Source of the DNA: an uncultured Bacteroidota bacterium
GTDB lineage: Bacteria; Bacteroidota; Bacteroidia; Chitinophagales; Saprospiraceae
DNA: 64,000 nt
Direction: 5' to 3'
Assembly (NCBI GenBank): GCA_937872515.1
Contig: CALMSX010000048.1
Span: 1-64,000, forward strand
The notes under the pieces are model-generated. The model was not told where the DNA came from. It saw only the letters and a program-made list of their open reading frames with translations, and made no database searches. Both the position numbers and the translations under genes were made by a program. Positions within the stretch are counted from its first letter, which is position 1. Each line of letters begins with the position of its first letter. Positions 25,384-35,520 of the stretch are shown here, piece by piece.

Positions 25384-26529
25384 TCAATGTTCTTCGAAAC
25401 TTCCGTAGATACGGGATACAAACGGGCCGTTTAAAAATTCAGAAGTAGGAACGTCGCTTTGTTGCATCAGACCCTTCCATTTTTTGCTGAGCATCATATA
25501 GGCCATTTCGCACATCGGAGCCGCTGTAGTGGTCTGGATGGCCCTTAAAGGCCTTTTACCGACCAAAGTTGGTAAAATCTTGTAGGCTTTTTCTATTTTT
25601 CGCCTTCTTCCATGGTTGTCAAAACCCTCGACTGAAGCATAAATTACCACCATGTCATTTTCAACAGACGGTATGTTTTCCAACATCATTTTTTCAAGGG
25701 TAGAAATTTTATTCAAGCCCTCCGGAATGGTTTCCAACTGGCGTTTTACCCATTGGTAGTGACCTGGTTGACGGAGGGTTTTGTAGTGCAATTTTCTAAT
25801 CTTTCCGGAAAAAGCTTCCGGCAGGTTGGCAGCACCTCCTGATGTATAGTTGTCTTCAAAACGATCCCCATTGATGATCAGTGATTCTGTATCACTCAGG
25901 GCAGCGACTTCTGTTTGTTTGTAATTATCTACGATTACCGCATTTTTAAGATATTCGGTGGCTACACCGATGGGACTCCAGGTAAAGGCATAAAAATGTG
26001 GGTGACAGGCATTTTGGGGTAAGGCACCCACCTTCATCGTCATTTCCTCCAACATGTCATTGCCATACTTCTCCTTAAATTGTTCGTAGAGCTTGCAGGC
26101 CAGGATATTGATAAAACCCGGTGCAAGTCCGGTTTGAAGCACAAATGAGGTTTCGGCACCCTCAGCAATGGCCTTGATCTGATTGGTTTCAGATACATAT
26201 TCGGTTAGGTTGGCATAGTGACAGCCGCAAGTCCTTGCCATCTCCGCCATCTTTGGAGCCAGACTTCCAGGCAGGCAGTCAAGTAAAACGTCGCAGTCGT
26301 TTAAAACAGGAACTAGGTTTTCGTAATTTCCTCCCTTGTCCATTAAAATTCCTTCCAGTTTTACCTGGTGCGACGATCCTTCTTTGACAAAATAAAGGGC
26401 ATCATCTAACGCTTGTTGCGACACATCACCAAAGGCAATGTCGGCTTGAAAAATGTTGAATTCAGAAATAATGAGGGCTACTGCCTGGCCAATTCCGCCA
26501 GCGCCTGCAATAAATAACTTTGCTTTCAT
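25384..26529 (-). CDS. Saccharopine dehydrogenase family protein
   Basis: 381 residues from ATG 26529. A longer frame starts at TTG 26556, which lies inside the likely -7 promoter box, so it is rejected. The N-terminal Rossmann fold starts KLFIAGAGGIGQAVALIISE, with a negatively charged second strand region FGDVS. The central segment CHYANLTEY is typical of saccharopine dehydrogenase/reductase-like enzymes. Members oxidise saccharopine to lysine plus 2-oxoglutarate or act in related amino-acid and polyamine routes. The C-terminal domain diverges, so the substrate is left open. Confidence 0.85.
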   Translation of the reverse strand: MKAKLFIAGAGGIGQAVALIISEFNIFQADIAFGDVSQQALDDALYFVKEGSSHQVKLEGILMDKGGNYENLVPVLNDCDVLLDCLPGSLAPKMAEMARTCGCHYANLTEYVSETNQIKAIAEGAETSFVLQTGLAPGFINILACKLYEQFKEKYGNDMLEEMTMKVGALPQNACHPHFYAFTWSPIGVATEYLKNAVIVDNYKQTEVAALSDTESLIINGDRFEDNYTSGGAANLPEAFSGKIRKLHYKTLRQPGHYQWVKRQLETIPEGLNKISTLEKMMLENIPSVENDMVVIYASVEGFDNHGRRRKIEKAYKILPTLVGKRPLRAIQTTTAAPMCEMAYMMLSKKWKGLMQQSDVPTSEFLNGPFVSRIYGSFEEH

Positions 26530-26553
26530 TTGATGGTTTTCGATTAAGGTGTG

Positions 26554-26561
26554 CAAAAGTA
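26554..26561 (-). promoter_or_regulatory. -7 promoter element for the saccharopine dehydrogenase-like gene
   Basis: On the minus strand this reads TACTTTTG, a perfect TAnnTTTG element, 24 bp upstream of ATG 26529. No clear TTTG is seen at the -33 distance. Confidence 0.45.
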
Positions 26562-26721
26562 ATCAAATAGCCCCACTTTTTGGAACGTAGCTCCGTGATT
26601 ATTAACAAAGTAGGGGCTGTTTTGCATCATTCGCGGGAAAAGAAACACAATATTGGATAATCCAACCAGAATGTGCCAAAGAAAGTACACTGTTTATTAT
26701 CTTTCGGAAAAATTAACGGAG

Positions 26722-28272
26722 ATGCGTTCTTACATCATATTATTTATTTATACAATATGTATAATATTAAATATCAACGGACAAGTCACGGATGCACCCA
26801 ATAGATCGGAGGGCAAAGGGCCGTTTAAACGATTGATAATTAGGGGTGTAACCTTAATCAACAGCACCGGAGCCCCACCCTATGGTCCGGTGGATATTGT
26901 TGTGGAGGGCAATAAGATAGCAGAAATTAAAAGTGTTGGTTATCCGGGTGTAGCCATTGCTGAAAAATCGCGTCCGGTGGTCAACCCGGGTGATGAAGTT
27001 CTGGAATGTGAGGGCATGTACGCCTTGCCGGGTTTTATTGACATGCACGGACACATAGGTGGCAAGTCGCAGGGTACTCCTTCTGAATACGTATTTAAAC
27101 TGTGGCTGGGACATGGCATCACCACGGTAAGAGATCCGGGCAGCGGCAACGGTTTGGACTGGAACCTGGCCCACAAAACAAAGAGTGCAAAAAACGAAAT
27201 TACAGCCCCCAGAATATTTTGTTACACCACCTTTGGCCAGGGTTGGGATAAGCCCATTTCAACAGCAGAAGAGGGCATAGCCTGGGTCAGGGAAAACGCA
27301 GCGAAGGGAGCAGATGGAATCAAATTTTTTGGAGCTCCTCCTACCATCTTTGCCCCTGCATTGGCAGAGAACAAAAAACTGGGACTCAGATCAGCCTGCC
27401 ACCATGCCCAGCTCGAGGTGGCCCGCATGAACGTGGTTGCTTCTGCTAAAGCGGGACTCACAAGTATGGAGCACTGGTATGGCCTGCCCGAAGCATTGTT
27501 TGAAGACAAAACCATCCAGGACTATCCACCCGATTACAACTACAACAACGAACAGCACCGATTTGAAGAGGCAGGTAAGTTATGGAAACAGGCATGTCAG
27601 CCCGGCTCGGTTAAATGGAACCAGGTCATGGATCAGCTGTTGGCCCTTGACTTTACATTGGACCCAACCTTTAATATTTACGAAGCCAACAGGGATCTGA
27701 TGAGGGCCCGAAATGCCGAATGGCACAAGGATTTCACCCTCCCGTCTCTTTGGAAGTTTTATGCGCCAAGCAGGGTCTCACACGGTTCCTATTGGTTTGA
27801 ATGGGGCACCGAGCAGGAGGTAGCCTGGAGGCAAAACTACCAGCTATGGATGCGTTTTGTCAATGAATACAAAAATCGCGGTGGCAGGGTTACCGCCGGT
27901 TCAGATTCAGGCTTTATTTACCAACTTTATGGCTTCGGATATGTACGAGAATTGGAGTTGCTGAGAGAAGCCGGTTTTCATCCGCTCGAAGTGATCAGGG
28001 CGGCCACAATCAAAGGGGCAGAAGCCCTGGGAGCCGACAAAGAAATAGGCAGTTTAGAGGTAAATAAAAAAGCGGACATCATCATCATGAAAAAAAATCC
28101 GTTGTCCAATTTAAAATACCTCTATGGTACCGGCACCCTGGTGTTGAATGATAAAAATGAAGAAGAAATGGCCGGCGGGGTTGATTTTACCATCAAAGAC
28201 GGCATCGTTTATGATGCTAAAAAATTGCTGGAGGATGTCAAAAACATCGTTAAAAAAGCTAGGGAAGAATAA
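26722..28272 (+). CDS. Exported metal-dependent amidohydrolase
   Basis: 516 residues from ATG 26722, which begins a good signal peptide (about 1-21); the 69-nt longer frame starts with TTG and lacks one. The amidohydrolase fold shows the metal site FIDMHGHIGG (HxH), a conserved H in ACHHAQ, and the C-terminal Asp in TAGSDSGF. VIRAATIKGAEALG and IGSLEVNKKADIII are typical of imidazolonepropionase/prolidase-like members. It would hydrolyse C-N bonds (cyclic amide or dipeptide) in the periplasm. It stands alone, divergent from the saccharopine dehydrogenase-like gene, and is followed by a bidirectional terminator. Confidence 0.88.
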   Translation: MRSYIILFIYTICIILNINGQVTDAPNRSEGKGPFKRLIIRGVTLINSTGAPPYGPVDIVVEGNKIAEIKSVGYPGVAIAEKSRPVVNPGDEVLECEGMYALPGFIDMHGHIGGKSQGTPSEYVFKLWLGHGITTVRDPGSGNGLDWNLAHKTKSAKNEITAPRIFCYTTFGQGWDKPISTAEEGIAWVRENAAKGADGIKFFGAPPTIFAPALAENKKLGLRSACHHAQLEVARMNVVASAKAGLTSMEHWYGLPEALFEDKTIQDYPPDYNYNNEQHRFEEAGKLWKQACQPGSVKWNQVMDQLLALDFTLDPTFNIYEANRDLMRARNAEWHKDFTLPSLWKFYAPSRVSHGSYWFEWGTEQEVAWRQNYQLWMRFVNEYKNRGGRVTAGSDSGFIYQLYGFGYVRELELLREAGFHPLEVIRAATIKGAEALGADKEIGSLEVNKKADIIIMKKNPLSNLKYLYGTGTLVLNDKNEEEMAGGVDFTIKDGIVYDAKKLLEDVKNIVKKAREE

Positions 28273-28277
28273 TAAAT

Positions 28278-28318
28278 ATTGGGAAGGCACAATGTCCTTC
28301 CCAATCTCTTTTATTATT
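28278..28318. terminator. Bidirectional terminator
   Basis: attgggaagg (28278-28287) pairs with ccttcccaat (28296-28305) around an 8-nt loop. It is followed by a T-rich stretch and lies between the convergent amidohydrolase and DUF1761 genes. Confidence 0.8.
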
Positions 28319-28823
28319 ATTTAAGCTGGGTAAACTGACAAATGAGTCCTCCCATAATCAAAAGGCTCACCGCCCAAAAGCCCCAATGGAGCATGATGTA
28401 TTTCCAGCTTCTCCTTTCAAATAAGGCATTGATGGCAACAACAGGCAATACAAAAAATACAGAAGCAATAATGCCATGAATAGCACCGTGGCCGAAGGAT
28501 CTGAAATTATTTCCATACTTATCCATAAAACTTTTTACGTCCATCATCACCTGTGAACTTGCATCACCAAAACCTGGTTCATTCATTACTATTGAATTGA
28601 TGTGAAACTGATGAATGACCATAGACTGAAGAAAAAAACAAAGCATCAATGAGTAGAAATAAGTAAGACCAAAAATCATGGCCATGTTGCCTGATTTTAG
28701 TCGTTCCTCATCAACACCAGATTCTTTCATCCAAATATTGGCAAAAGTTTTAGGATTGTAATAAATCGAACCTACCAAAAGGGGAACCAAAGCTGTTAAA
28801 AAAACGAGAACAATTGAATTCAT
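28317..28823 (-). CDS. DUF1761-type membrane protein
   Basis: A 168-residue membrane protein with four to five predicted helices (about 1-20, 50-70, 118-138, 145-165). The opening segment, with GSIYYNPKTFANIWMKESG, is the recognisable DUF1761 feature. The function of the family is unknown. It is transcribed alone on the minus strand. A short polar loop (about 85-110) would face one side of the membrane. There is no evidence for a specific partner in the neighbourhood. Confidence 0.82.
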   Translation of the reverse strand: MNSIVLVFLTALVPLLVGSIYYNPKTFANIWMKESGVDEERLKSGNMAMIFGLTYFYSLMLCFFLQSMVIHQFHINSIVMNEPGFGDASSQVMMDVKSFMDKYGNNFRSFGHGAIHGIIASVFFVLPVVAINALFERRSWKYIMLHWGFWAVSLLIMGGLICQFTQLK

Positions 28824-28910
28824 GTGTAAAAGGTTTTGATTGTTGAAAAATCAAATATAACAAATTATCACATGTATGCTAACCGGCGGCTAACTTCCCA
28901 ACGGACTTTC

Positions 28911-30332
28911 TTACTTTCCGCGCCCCTGAATCAGGACCAAAACGGTATAAATCATGATTTTGAAATCGAGCGAAAGGCTCATATTTTCGATGTATAGGAT
29001 GTCGAATTTAAGGCGCTGGATCATCTGGGGCAGGTTAGAGGCATAGCCATATTTAACCTGGCCCCAGGAGGTAATGCCGGGTCTCACCTTCAACAAATGT
29101 TTGTAGTGGGGCGCTTCTTGCATGATCAGATCAATGTAGTATTGCCTTTCGGGCCTTGGGCCTACCAGCGACATTTCGCCCCTAAGCACATTGATAAACT
29201 GGGGAATTTCATCCAACCTGTACTTACGCATAATTTTACCCCAGTGCGTAACTCGGTTGTCGTTTTCATGGGAGAGTTGGGGACCTGTCTTTTCAGCATC
29301 TACAAACATAGACCTAAACTTCAGTATGTTGAACTTTTTGCCCTGGAGGCCTACCCTTTCCTGGCGATAGAAGATGGGCCCGGGTGATGAAGCTTTTATT
29401 TTAAGGATGATATACAAAATAAAAGGCGACAAGATCAATAAAGCTATGCTGCTGATCACAATATCCATTGCCCTCTTGACTACCCTCTCCCACTGAGGCA
29501 TCAGGTCCTGTTCGATTTCAATCAAAACGGCACCGTAAACATGGTTCATTTTAACCGATCCCAGCATGATGTCGTACATATCCGGAATCACTTTAATTAA
29601 AAGCCGGTCGCTATAGTCAAATAAGGTATCAAAAAGTTGTTTGATTTTGTTGTGCTCTGAAGTTTCAACCGCTACAATCACTTCTTCTACCCCTTCCTTT
29701 TCAATGACCTCTGAGAGATTGGCCATTTTTCCCTGTTTGGGCAAATATTTTTCCAGGTGGTTTTTTGAGTTGCCGTTAGAATCAATAAAACCTACAAAAT
29801 TATGGCCGAGAGAATAGGGCTTGCTGGTAATTTCCTCATAAAGATCTACCGCATTTTTATCACCGCCAATGATCAGGGTATTGTAGCTCACCTTGCCCGA
29901 TTTGAGTCGCTTGCTGGCCCAGGTAAGGATCAACATTCTGAAAACAGCGGTGAAAGAAAAGTGGATCACTACCAGTTTGATAAAGGAAGAAAAATAACCA
30001 TTCTGTGAGGTAGTGATGTCATCTGACAGCACCGCAAAAAACAGGACCAAGGAGCCGATGACGGAGGTAACAAAGGTTCTTTTTAAAACATTGATACGGC
30101 TGTAGCGATAAATATCCCTGTACTTATCCATTAAGTTGTAAAGCAAAAACCAAAATCCGGGAATCAGCAATAAGCCCAAAATCAGCTTATCGTCGGAAAA
30201 AATTTTAGATAAGGTAATGCCTGGCCACTCGGCTTGTTTCCTTAGAATAAAAAAAAGGGCCCAAGCCAGCAGGGCTGACAGGATGTCGAAAAATTTGTAA
30301 CTGATGAGTCCAGCAGCGGTGTTCTTTGCCAT
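28911..30332 (-). CDS. Polyprenyl-phosphate sugar phosphotransferase (exopolysaccharide initiation)
   Basis: A 473-residue enzyme of the WcaJ/WbaP/EpsL type. Four N-terminal membrane helices (to about 130) and a CoA-binding-like central domain (about 150-260) precede the C-terminal bacterial sugar transferase domain (about 285-470). This has KRAMDIVISS, SPGPIFYRQERVG, KFRSM, RKYRLDEIPQFINVL and MSLVGPRPE. It transfers a sugar-1-phosphate to undecaprenyl phosphate, the first step of exopolysaccharide or capsule repeat synthesis, at the inner membrane. The upstream lipoprotein gene ends 1 nt before its start, so they are co-transcribed. No other glycosyltransferases of such a locus lie in the window. 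Confidence 0.93.
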   Translation of the reverse strand: MAKNTAAGLISYKFFDILSALLAWALFFILRKQAEWPGITLSKIFSDDKLILGLLLIPGFWFLLYNLMDKYRDIYRYSRINVLKRTFVTSVIGSLVLFFAVLSDDITTSQNGYFSSFIKLVVIHFSFTAVFRMLILTWASKRLKSGKVSYNTLIIGGDKNAVDLYEEITSKPYSLGHNFVGFIDSNGNSKNHLEKYLPKQGKMANLSEVIEKEGVEEVIVAVETSEHNKIKQLFDTLFDYSDRLLIKVIPDMYDIMLGSVKMNHVYGAVLIEIEQDLMPQWERVVKRAMDIVISSIALLILSPFILYIILKIKASSPGPIFYRQERVGLQGKKFNILKFRSMFVDAEKTGPQLSHENDNRVTHWGKIMRKYRLDEIPQFINVLRGEMSLVGPRPERQYYIDLIMQEAPHYKHLLKVRPGITSWGQVKYGYASNLPQMIQRLKFDILYIENMSLSLDFKIMIYTVLVLIQGRGK

Positions 30333-30333
30333 A

Positions 30334-31191
30334 TCAGAAATGTACCATTTTTACATTATCAAGATATGCCCTTGCGGACTCTTTTTGTTTCTTTTCATAC
30401 AGCACCCTAAACACAGGTCTGTAAGAAACCACACCCGGCCTCGAAATTTCATCCGTCAGGTTGATGTATGCCCTCTTCCAAACATCGGTTGGAGAGAGTA
30501 CAACTTTGTACTGCAATATTTCTGCACCAAAAGTATTGGTCTGGGTACCAACATAGATGGCTTCCTCCGACTTATAGTCAAATTCGAGATACACGTTGCC
30601 GCCTTTGTTATTGCTATTGTTGAAATAACTTTCATTGGTAAATTCTACATCATCGTTTTCTTTATCGACAATCACTACCCCTGATTTATTGCCAAAAGAA
30701 TGGTCATCACCGGTTATCGATAGTTTGGATTCTGTATTGCCGTCTAAATCAAAAGTGAGGAGGTGGAGTGAACTTTCAAAACCTTCTGTAAAATCAAAAT
30801 AGGTTTCGTCTTTAAATTGATAATCGAGATCAATGGTATAATTTTTACCCTCTTCCAGGAATAATGTTGTTTTCAGAGGCAGATAAAAAGGATACTCCGC
30901 TGAAATGTTGCGATCCGCATTTTCTTTGATACCGGCATTTATTTGGATCGACATTTCCTTACCGGTCGGTATCACAGGAACCTTGGCAGGAAGCGGAAAA
31001 ACACCCAATAATTGGCCATCCACAATGACCCAAGCGTCCTGGATGCTACTAACAGGAGCCCCTTCGTCAGGTCTTACTGTAATGGCAGGATCTGAAAGCA
31101 GGAGATAGGCCGGTGTGTAACTATCATTGTCCGAAAAAGTACAGGCGGAAAAAAATAAAATGAAAGCAACTCCGAACCTGAGGATTGGCAT
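30334..31191 (-). CDS. Lipoprotein of unknown function, operon with the sugar phosphotransferase
   Basis: A 285-residue lipoprotein (FFSAC, Cys17). The mature part appears all-beta: an N-terminal Ig-like portion (about 35-130, with VIVDGQLLGVFPLPAKVPV) and a jelly-roll-like C-terminal portion (about 135-285, with YLEFDYKSEE and ARAYLDNVKMVHF), resembling carbohydrate-binding modules. It ends 1 nt before the initiating sugar transferase. A role in surface polysaccharide handling or display is inferred from this linkage; no catalytic motif is visible. Confidence 0.78.
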   Translation of the reverse strand: MPILRFGVAFILFFSACTFSDNDSYTPAYLLLSDPAITVRPDEGAPVSSIQDAWVIVDGQLLGVFPLPAKVPVIPTGKEMSIQINAGIKENADRNISAEYPFYLPLKTTLFLEEGKNYTIDLDYQFKDETYFDFTEGFESSLHLLTFDLDGNTESKLSITGDDHSFGNKSGVVIVDKENDDVEFTNESYFNNSNNKGGNVYLEFDYKSEEAIYVGTQTNTFGAEILQYKVVLSPTDVWKRAYINLTDEISRPGVVSYRPVFRVLYEKKQKESARAYLDNVKMVHF

Positions 31192-31403
31192 ATTTGGTTT
31201 TGGTTTGTTTAAAATTGGAACGCAAAATACGCATACATAGTGTATGGAATATTTGAATTTTTTGTATTTATTATTTTAGAATATGTATCCAACCGACAGT
31301 TTTAATGCATTTTTCTGACTATCAAACAATTACAATACCGGCAAAAAGCTAATTTTTTGAAAACCTCCGAAACTTCTTACATTGTTGTCACAAATGTTGA
31401 GGA

Positions 31404-33635
31404 ATGAGATATTTTAGTCTGATCGTACTTTTTAGTTGCGTACTCTCAAATACAGCAATTTCGCAGGAAAAAGGCAGCCAACCGGGCATCATCCCCTTGC
31501 CCCAGCAATTGCATTGGTTGGGTTATTCAATCCCTATGAAGGATATTGGCCTAGCTGATCAAACTGCCTGGCCTGAATTAAAAGAAATGGTAGCCAATTT
31601 ATTACCTCTTGCTAAAAACCATTCCGTTAAAGCTAAATACACCCTGGAAATATCGGAAGATACTTCCCTTGGTGAGGAGGCATACAGCATAAACTTCATT
31701 AACCGGTCAATTTTGCTGAAGGCCGGAGATTACAATGGCGCTGTATATGGCATACAAACCCTGAATCAGATGTCGACCTCAGAGGCCAATGAAAGGGTGC
31801 TACATGCGGCTTCGGTTAGCGATGAGCCAAGATTCCCTTACAGAGGAATGCACCTGGATGTCAGCAGGCATTTTTTTTCGGTTCCGTTCATCAAAGAATA
31901 CCTCCGCATGATGTCGAGGTACAAAATGAACACCTTTCATTGGCACCTGACCGATGACCAGGGTTGGAGAATAGAGATCAAAAAATATCCTAAACTACAT
32001 GAGATCGCCGCTTGGAGAAACCAAACGCTGAAAGGCCATGCCGGACAAAGTAAGAAAGAATTTGACAATAAAAGATATGGAGGGTACTATACCCAGGAAG
32101 AAATAAAAGAAGTGGTTGCTTTTGCCGGAAAGCTGGGCATAGAGGTAGTGCCGGAAATAGAAATGCCCGGACATGCCAGTGCCGCTGTTGCCGCTTACCC
32201 TGAATTGGGTTGCACTGGTAAACAAATAGAAGTTGTAGGAGAATGGGGTGTTTTTGACGATGTCTTTTGTCCTTCTGAGACCACCTTTCGGTTCCTTCAG
32301 GACGTCATGGATGAGATCATTCCTTTGTTTCCATCTCTCTACATTCACATAGGCGGAGATGAGTGTCCCAAAACCCAGTGGAAAAACAACCAACTGTGTC
32401 AGGACCTTATAAATAAACACCATTTGGGCGATGAACACGGCCTGCAAAGTTATTTTATCAAACGAATTGAAATTTACCTCAACCAAAAAGGTAAAAAGAT
32501 AATAGGTTGGGATGAAATACTGGAAGGAGGTCTGGCACCCAATGCTACAGTCATGTCGTGGAGGGGAATAGAAGGAGGTCTGGCTGCCGCCAAACAAGGG
32601 CATGATGTAATTATGACCCCAACAGATTTTTGTTACCTCGATTACTACCAATCCAGAAATCCCAAAGAGCCACTGTCTATTGGTGGCTACCTGCCATTGG
32701 AAAAAGTGTATGGTTACAATCCAGTGCCCACAGAATTAGAAGAGCGCTTGCATCACCACATCTTAGGCACCCAGGGAAATGTTTGGACCGAATACCTCAG
32801 CTCGCCCGAACGGGTATGGTATCAGGTACTGCCCAGGATGACGGCCTTGGCAGAAGTGGGATGGTCATCTGCAGATAAAAAAGACAAAGAAGAATATTTT
32901 CAACGCCTGCAATACCAATATGTTTTTTGGAAAGAAAAAGGAATCAATGCAGCGGATAAAAGGAAAGAACTTTCCTACCAAATAGCATCGGGTATGGGCG
33001 AAGGGATTACCTTAAAAATAATTCCGACCGGTGGCAGTCAGCCCATTTTAATATCGAGAAACGGAGGGAGGGCCGCCATTGAGAAGATGCCTATCACCAT
33101 CGACAATAGTGTTGTATTGGATGCTTCCGTAGAGGGAGCAGAAGCAGCCGACCACAAAACATTTGAGTTTGAGTACCACAAAGCCGCCGGACAAAACATC
33201 ACCTTAAAATTTCCGCCCAATGACAGGTACAAGGCATTTGGGCCAGGTACCCTGGTTGATGGACTCAGTGGCAATATCCAAAGTCACCATGAAGACTGGC
33301 TGGGTTTTGCGATAGGTGAAATTGAGATAGGACTTTCGCTCCAAAAAACCGAAACCGTAGACACTGTTGCCCTCTCTTTTTACCACAGTCCGGATCAATG
33401 GATCTACGCACCGGCTCCTGAAAAAATTGAATTTAGCAATGGCCTGGTTCGGATACATCCAACCTTGGTTGAACGGTTACAAAAAGGAAACCAACGCACC
33501 TATCTATACACCATTGATGCAAGGCAGATCAAACAAATGACCCTAACAATCGATAACAAAACAACCATCCCAAAAGGCCATGCTGGTGAGGGAAATCTAC
33601 CCTGGGTTTTTATGGATGAAATTCGCCTGAGATAG
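31404..33635 (+). CDS. Exported GH20 beta-N-acetylhexosaminidase
   Basis: A 743-residue glycoside hydrolase with a signal peptide (about 1-20), a GH20b-type N-terminal domain (about 28-140) and a (beta/alpha)8 catalytic domain (about 143-490). Signatures are TFHWHLTDDQGWRIEIKKYP (178-197), EIEMPGHASAAVAAYPEL and the catalytic pair D319-E320 in HIGGDECPK. Beyond 500 there are beta-rich C-terminal domains, possibly carbohydrate-binding. It releases terminal GlcNAc or GalNAc from glycans or chitin fragments by substrate-assisted catalysis. A sodium symporter gene starts 63 bp downstream, suggesting uptake of the product. Confidence 0.95.
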   Translation: MRYFSLIVLFSCVLSNTAISQEKGSQPGIIPLPQQLHWLGYSIPMKDIGLADQTAWPELKEMVANLLPLAKNHSVKAKYTLEISEDTSLGEEAYSINFINRSILLKAGDYNGAVYGIQTLNQMSTSEANERVLHAASVSDEPRFPYRGMHLDVSRHFFSVPFIKEYLRMMSRYKMNTFHWHLTDDQGWRIEIKKYPKLHEIAAWRNQTLKGHAGQSKKEFDNKRYGGYYTQEEIKEVVAFAGKLGIEVVPEIEMPGHASAAVAAYPELGCTGKQIEVVGEWGVFDDVFCPSETTFRFLQDVMDEIIPLFPSLYIHIGGDECPKTQWKNNQLCQDLINKHHLGDEHGLQSYFIKRIEIYLNQKGKKIIGWDEILEGGLAPNATVMSWRGIEGGLAAAKQGHDVIMTPTDFCYLDYYQSRNPKEPLSIGGYLPLEKVYGYNPVPTELEERLHHHILGTQGNVWTEYLSSPERVWYQVLPRMTALAEVGWSSADKKDKEEYFQRLQYQYVFWKEKGINAADKRKELSYQIASGMGEGITLKIIPTGGSQPILISRNGGRAAIEKMPITIDNSVVLDASVEGAEAADHKTFEFEYHKAAGQNITLKFPPNDRYKAFGPGTLVDGLSGNIQSHHEDWLGFAIGEIEIGLSLQKTETVDTVALSFYHSPDQWIYAPAPEKIEFSNGLVRIHPTLVERLQKGNQRTYLYTIDARQIKQMTLTIDNKTTIPKGHAGEGNLPWVFMDEIRLR

Positions 33636-33698
33636 CAAAAAAATAAAATATACCATTAAAACAGATCAAATAACTATTTTTACCCAAACATCAAAACC

Positions 33699-35474
33699 AT
33701 GCACTTAACCAACAGCGACTGGCTCATCATTGTCCTATTTTTTATCATTACCCTGATCATTGGACTTTCGGTGGTAAAAAAATCGGGAGAGAACAGCGAA
33801 GAATTTTTTCTTTCCGGACGAAAAATGCCATGGTGGCTATTGGGTATTTCAATGGTGGCAACCACCTTTTCTGCCGATACACCTAACCTAGTCACCGACA
33901 TCGTTCGTGTCAACGGGGTGGCGGGCAACTGGGCCTGGTGGGCTTTTTTATTGACGGGCATGCTCACCGTTTTTGTATATGCTCGCTTATGGCGACGGTC
34001 AGAAATCACCACCGACCTGGAGTTTTATGAAATGAGGTACAGTGGCTCTGAAGCCAGAATTTTGAGAGCTTTCAGGGCCTTTTACCTGGGTGTGGTATTT
34101 AATGTGCTCATCATGGGAACCGTAATGTTGGCAGGTATCAAAATAGCAGGCATCTTATTGGGCTTGGGTGCTGTAGAGACTGTTCTCATCGTGTCTGTCA
34201 TCACAGTGATTTATTCGTCATTTGGTGGCTTGAGAGGGGTTCTTTACACCGATTTTTTTCAATTTATCATAGCCATGATCGGCATGGTGTGGGCCTGTAT
34301 CTACATTGTCAACATGCCGGAGATCGGAGGATTGACCAAGCTGCTTTCGCATGAGGTAGTAAAAAGTAAAATGGACCTAATTCCCTCCTTCGACAACAAA
34401 GACATGTTGATAAGTTTGTTTATTATTCCCATTGCTGTGCAGTGGTGGAGCACCTGGTACCCCGGGGCAGAGCCAGGAGGTGGAGGTTATGTGGCCCAAC
34501 GGATGCTGTCTGCCAAAGATGAGACCAATGCGGTGACTGCTACCCTGCTTTTTAACATAGCCCATTATGCACTAAGGCCGTGGCCATGGATTTTAATTGC
34601 ATTGGCATCCTTAGTTGTATTTCCCAATGTAAGCGACATTGCAGCCAAATTCCCCGGCCTCAATCCACAATTTATAAAAGACGATCTGGCTTTTCCAGCT
34701 ATGTTATCCTTTTTGCCATCAGGTCTTTTGGGCATGGTCATAGCTGCATTGATAGCAGCATTGATGAGTACCCTGAGTACCCACTTAAATTGGGGCAGCT
34801 CCTATATAGTGAACGATTTGTATCACCGGTTTTATAAGCCCAATGCGGAGCAGAAAACGCTGGTTAGAGTGGGTCAGGTTTCAACCGTTGTGCTGATGTT
34901 TTTAGGGGCGGGGGCCGCACTACTGATGGAAAATGCCAAACAAAGCTTTGACATCATCTTACAAATCGGAGCGGGAACCGGCTTGCTCTTTATCCTTAGA
35001 TGGTTTTGGTGGAGGGTCAATGCCGTAAGTGAAATTACAGCTATGGTGGTTTCTTTTTTAGTAGCCCTGGTCTTACAACTGGACTTTGCCTCAGATCTGG
35101 TTTTTTATGAAAAACTATTGATCAGTGTGGTAGTAACCAACGTATGCTGGATGCTGGTTGCCTTGTATTCAAAACCAACCCAGGAATCGGTTCTGATCTC
35201 TTTTGTGGCTAAGATCAGGCCAATGGGTCAGGGCTGGGCACCCATCATAGAAAAAGCAATACAAACAGGGGCATTGACCAGCCAACAGATGGGAACCGGA
35301 AAACTGGCCCATCAAATATTGGCCATGATCGTAGGTTGTTTTATGATTTATGGACTGCTCTTTGGTCTTGGATATTTGTTGTACGGTCAGATGATGGCTG
35401 CACTGATCTGCCTTGGCGTATTTTTTATCTCCGCCTTTGTGATCTGGAAACTATGGAATACCATTAAAAACTAA
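33699..35474 (+). CDS. Sodium:solute symporter, GH20-linked
   Basis: A 591-residue SSS-family transporter with about 14-15 helices. Recognisable regions are SGRKMPWWLLGISMVATTFS (about 39-58), YSSFGGLRGVLYTDFFQF (about 171-188) and the helix with LIAALMSTLSTHLNWGSSY (about 353-371). It differs clearly from the other symporter in the window (longer, without the charged central loop). It follows the hexosaminidase by 63 bp in the same direction, so amino sugar import is the most reasonable guess, unproven. A strong bidirectional terminator follows. Confidence 0.9.
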   Translation: MHLTNSDWLIIVLFFIITLIIGLSVVKKSGENSEEFFLSGRKMPWWLLGISMVATTFSADTPNLVTDIVRVNGVAGNWAWWAFLLTGMLTVFVYARLWRRSEITTDLEFYEMRYSGSEARILRAFRAFYLGVVFNVLIMGTVMLAGIKIAGILLGLGAVETVLIVSVITVIYSSFGGLRGVLYTDFFQFIIAMIGMVWACIYIVNMPEIGGLTKLLSHEVVKSKMDLIPSFDNKDMLISLFIIPIAVQWWSTWYPGAEPGGGGYVAQRMLSAKDETNAVTATLLFNIAHYALRPWPWILIALASLVVFPNVSDIAAKFPGLNPQFIKDDLAFPAMLSFLPSGLLGMVIAALIAALMSTLSTHLNWGSSYIVNDLYHRFYKPNAEQKTLVRVGQVSTVVLMFLGAGAALLMENAKQSFDIILQIGAGTGLLFILRWFWWRVNAVSEITAMVVSFLVALVLQLDFASDLVFYEKLLISVVVTNVCWMLVALYSKPTQESVLISFVAKIRPMGQGWAPIIEKAIQTGALTSQQMGTGKLAHQILAMIVGCFMIYGLLFGLGYLLYGQMMAALICLGVFFISAFVIWKLWNTIKN

Positions 35475-35486
35475 AGCAGAACCAAT

Positions 35487-35517
35487 AAAAAAGGGGAAGT
35501 TTTACTTCCCCTTTTTT
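35487..35517. terminator. Bidirectional intrinsic terminator
   Basis: aaaaaaggggaagt (35487-35500) pairs perfectly with acttcccctttttt (35504-35517) around a 3-nt loop. It lies between the convergent symporter gene and the W/R/H-rich protein gene and serves both. Confidence 0.92.
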
Positions 35518-35520
35518 ATT

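Noticed and set aside
28860-28905. Possible hairpin around the ttagc/gctaa motifs after the 28911 gene start region
   Set aside because: The arms are direct rather than inverted copies and do not pair well.
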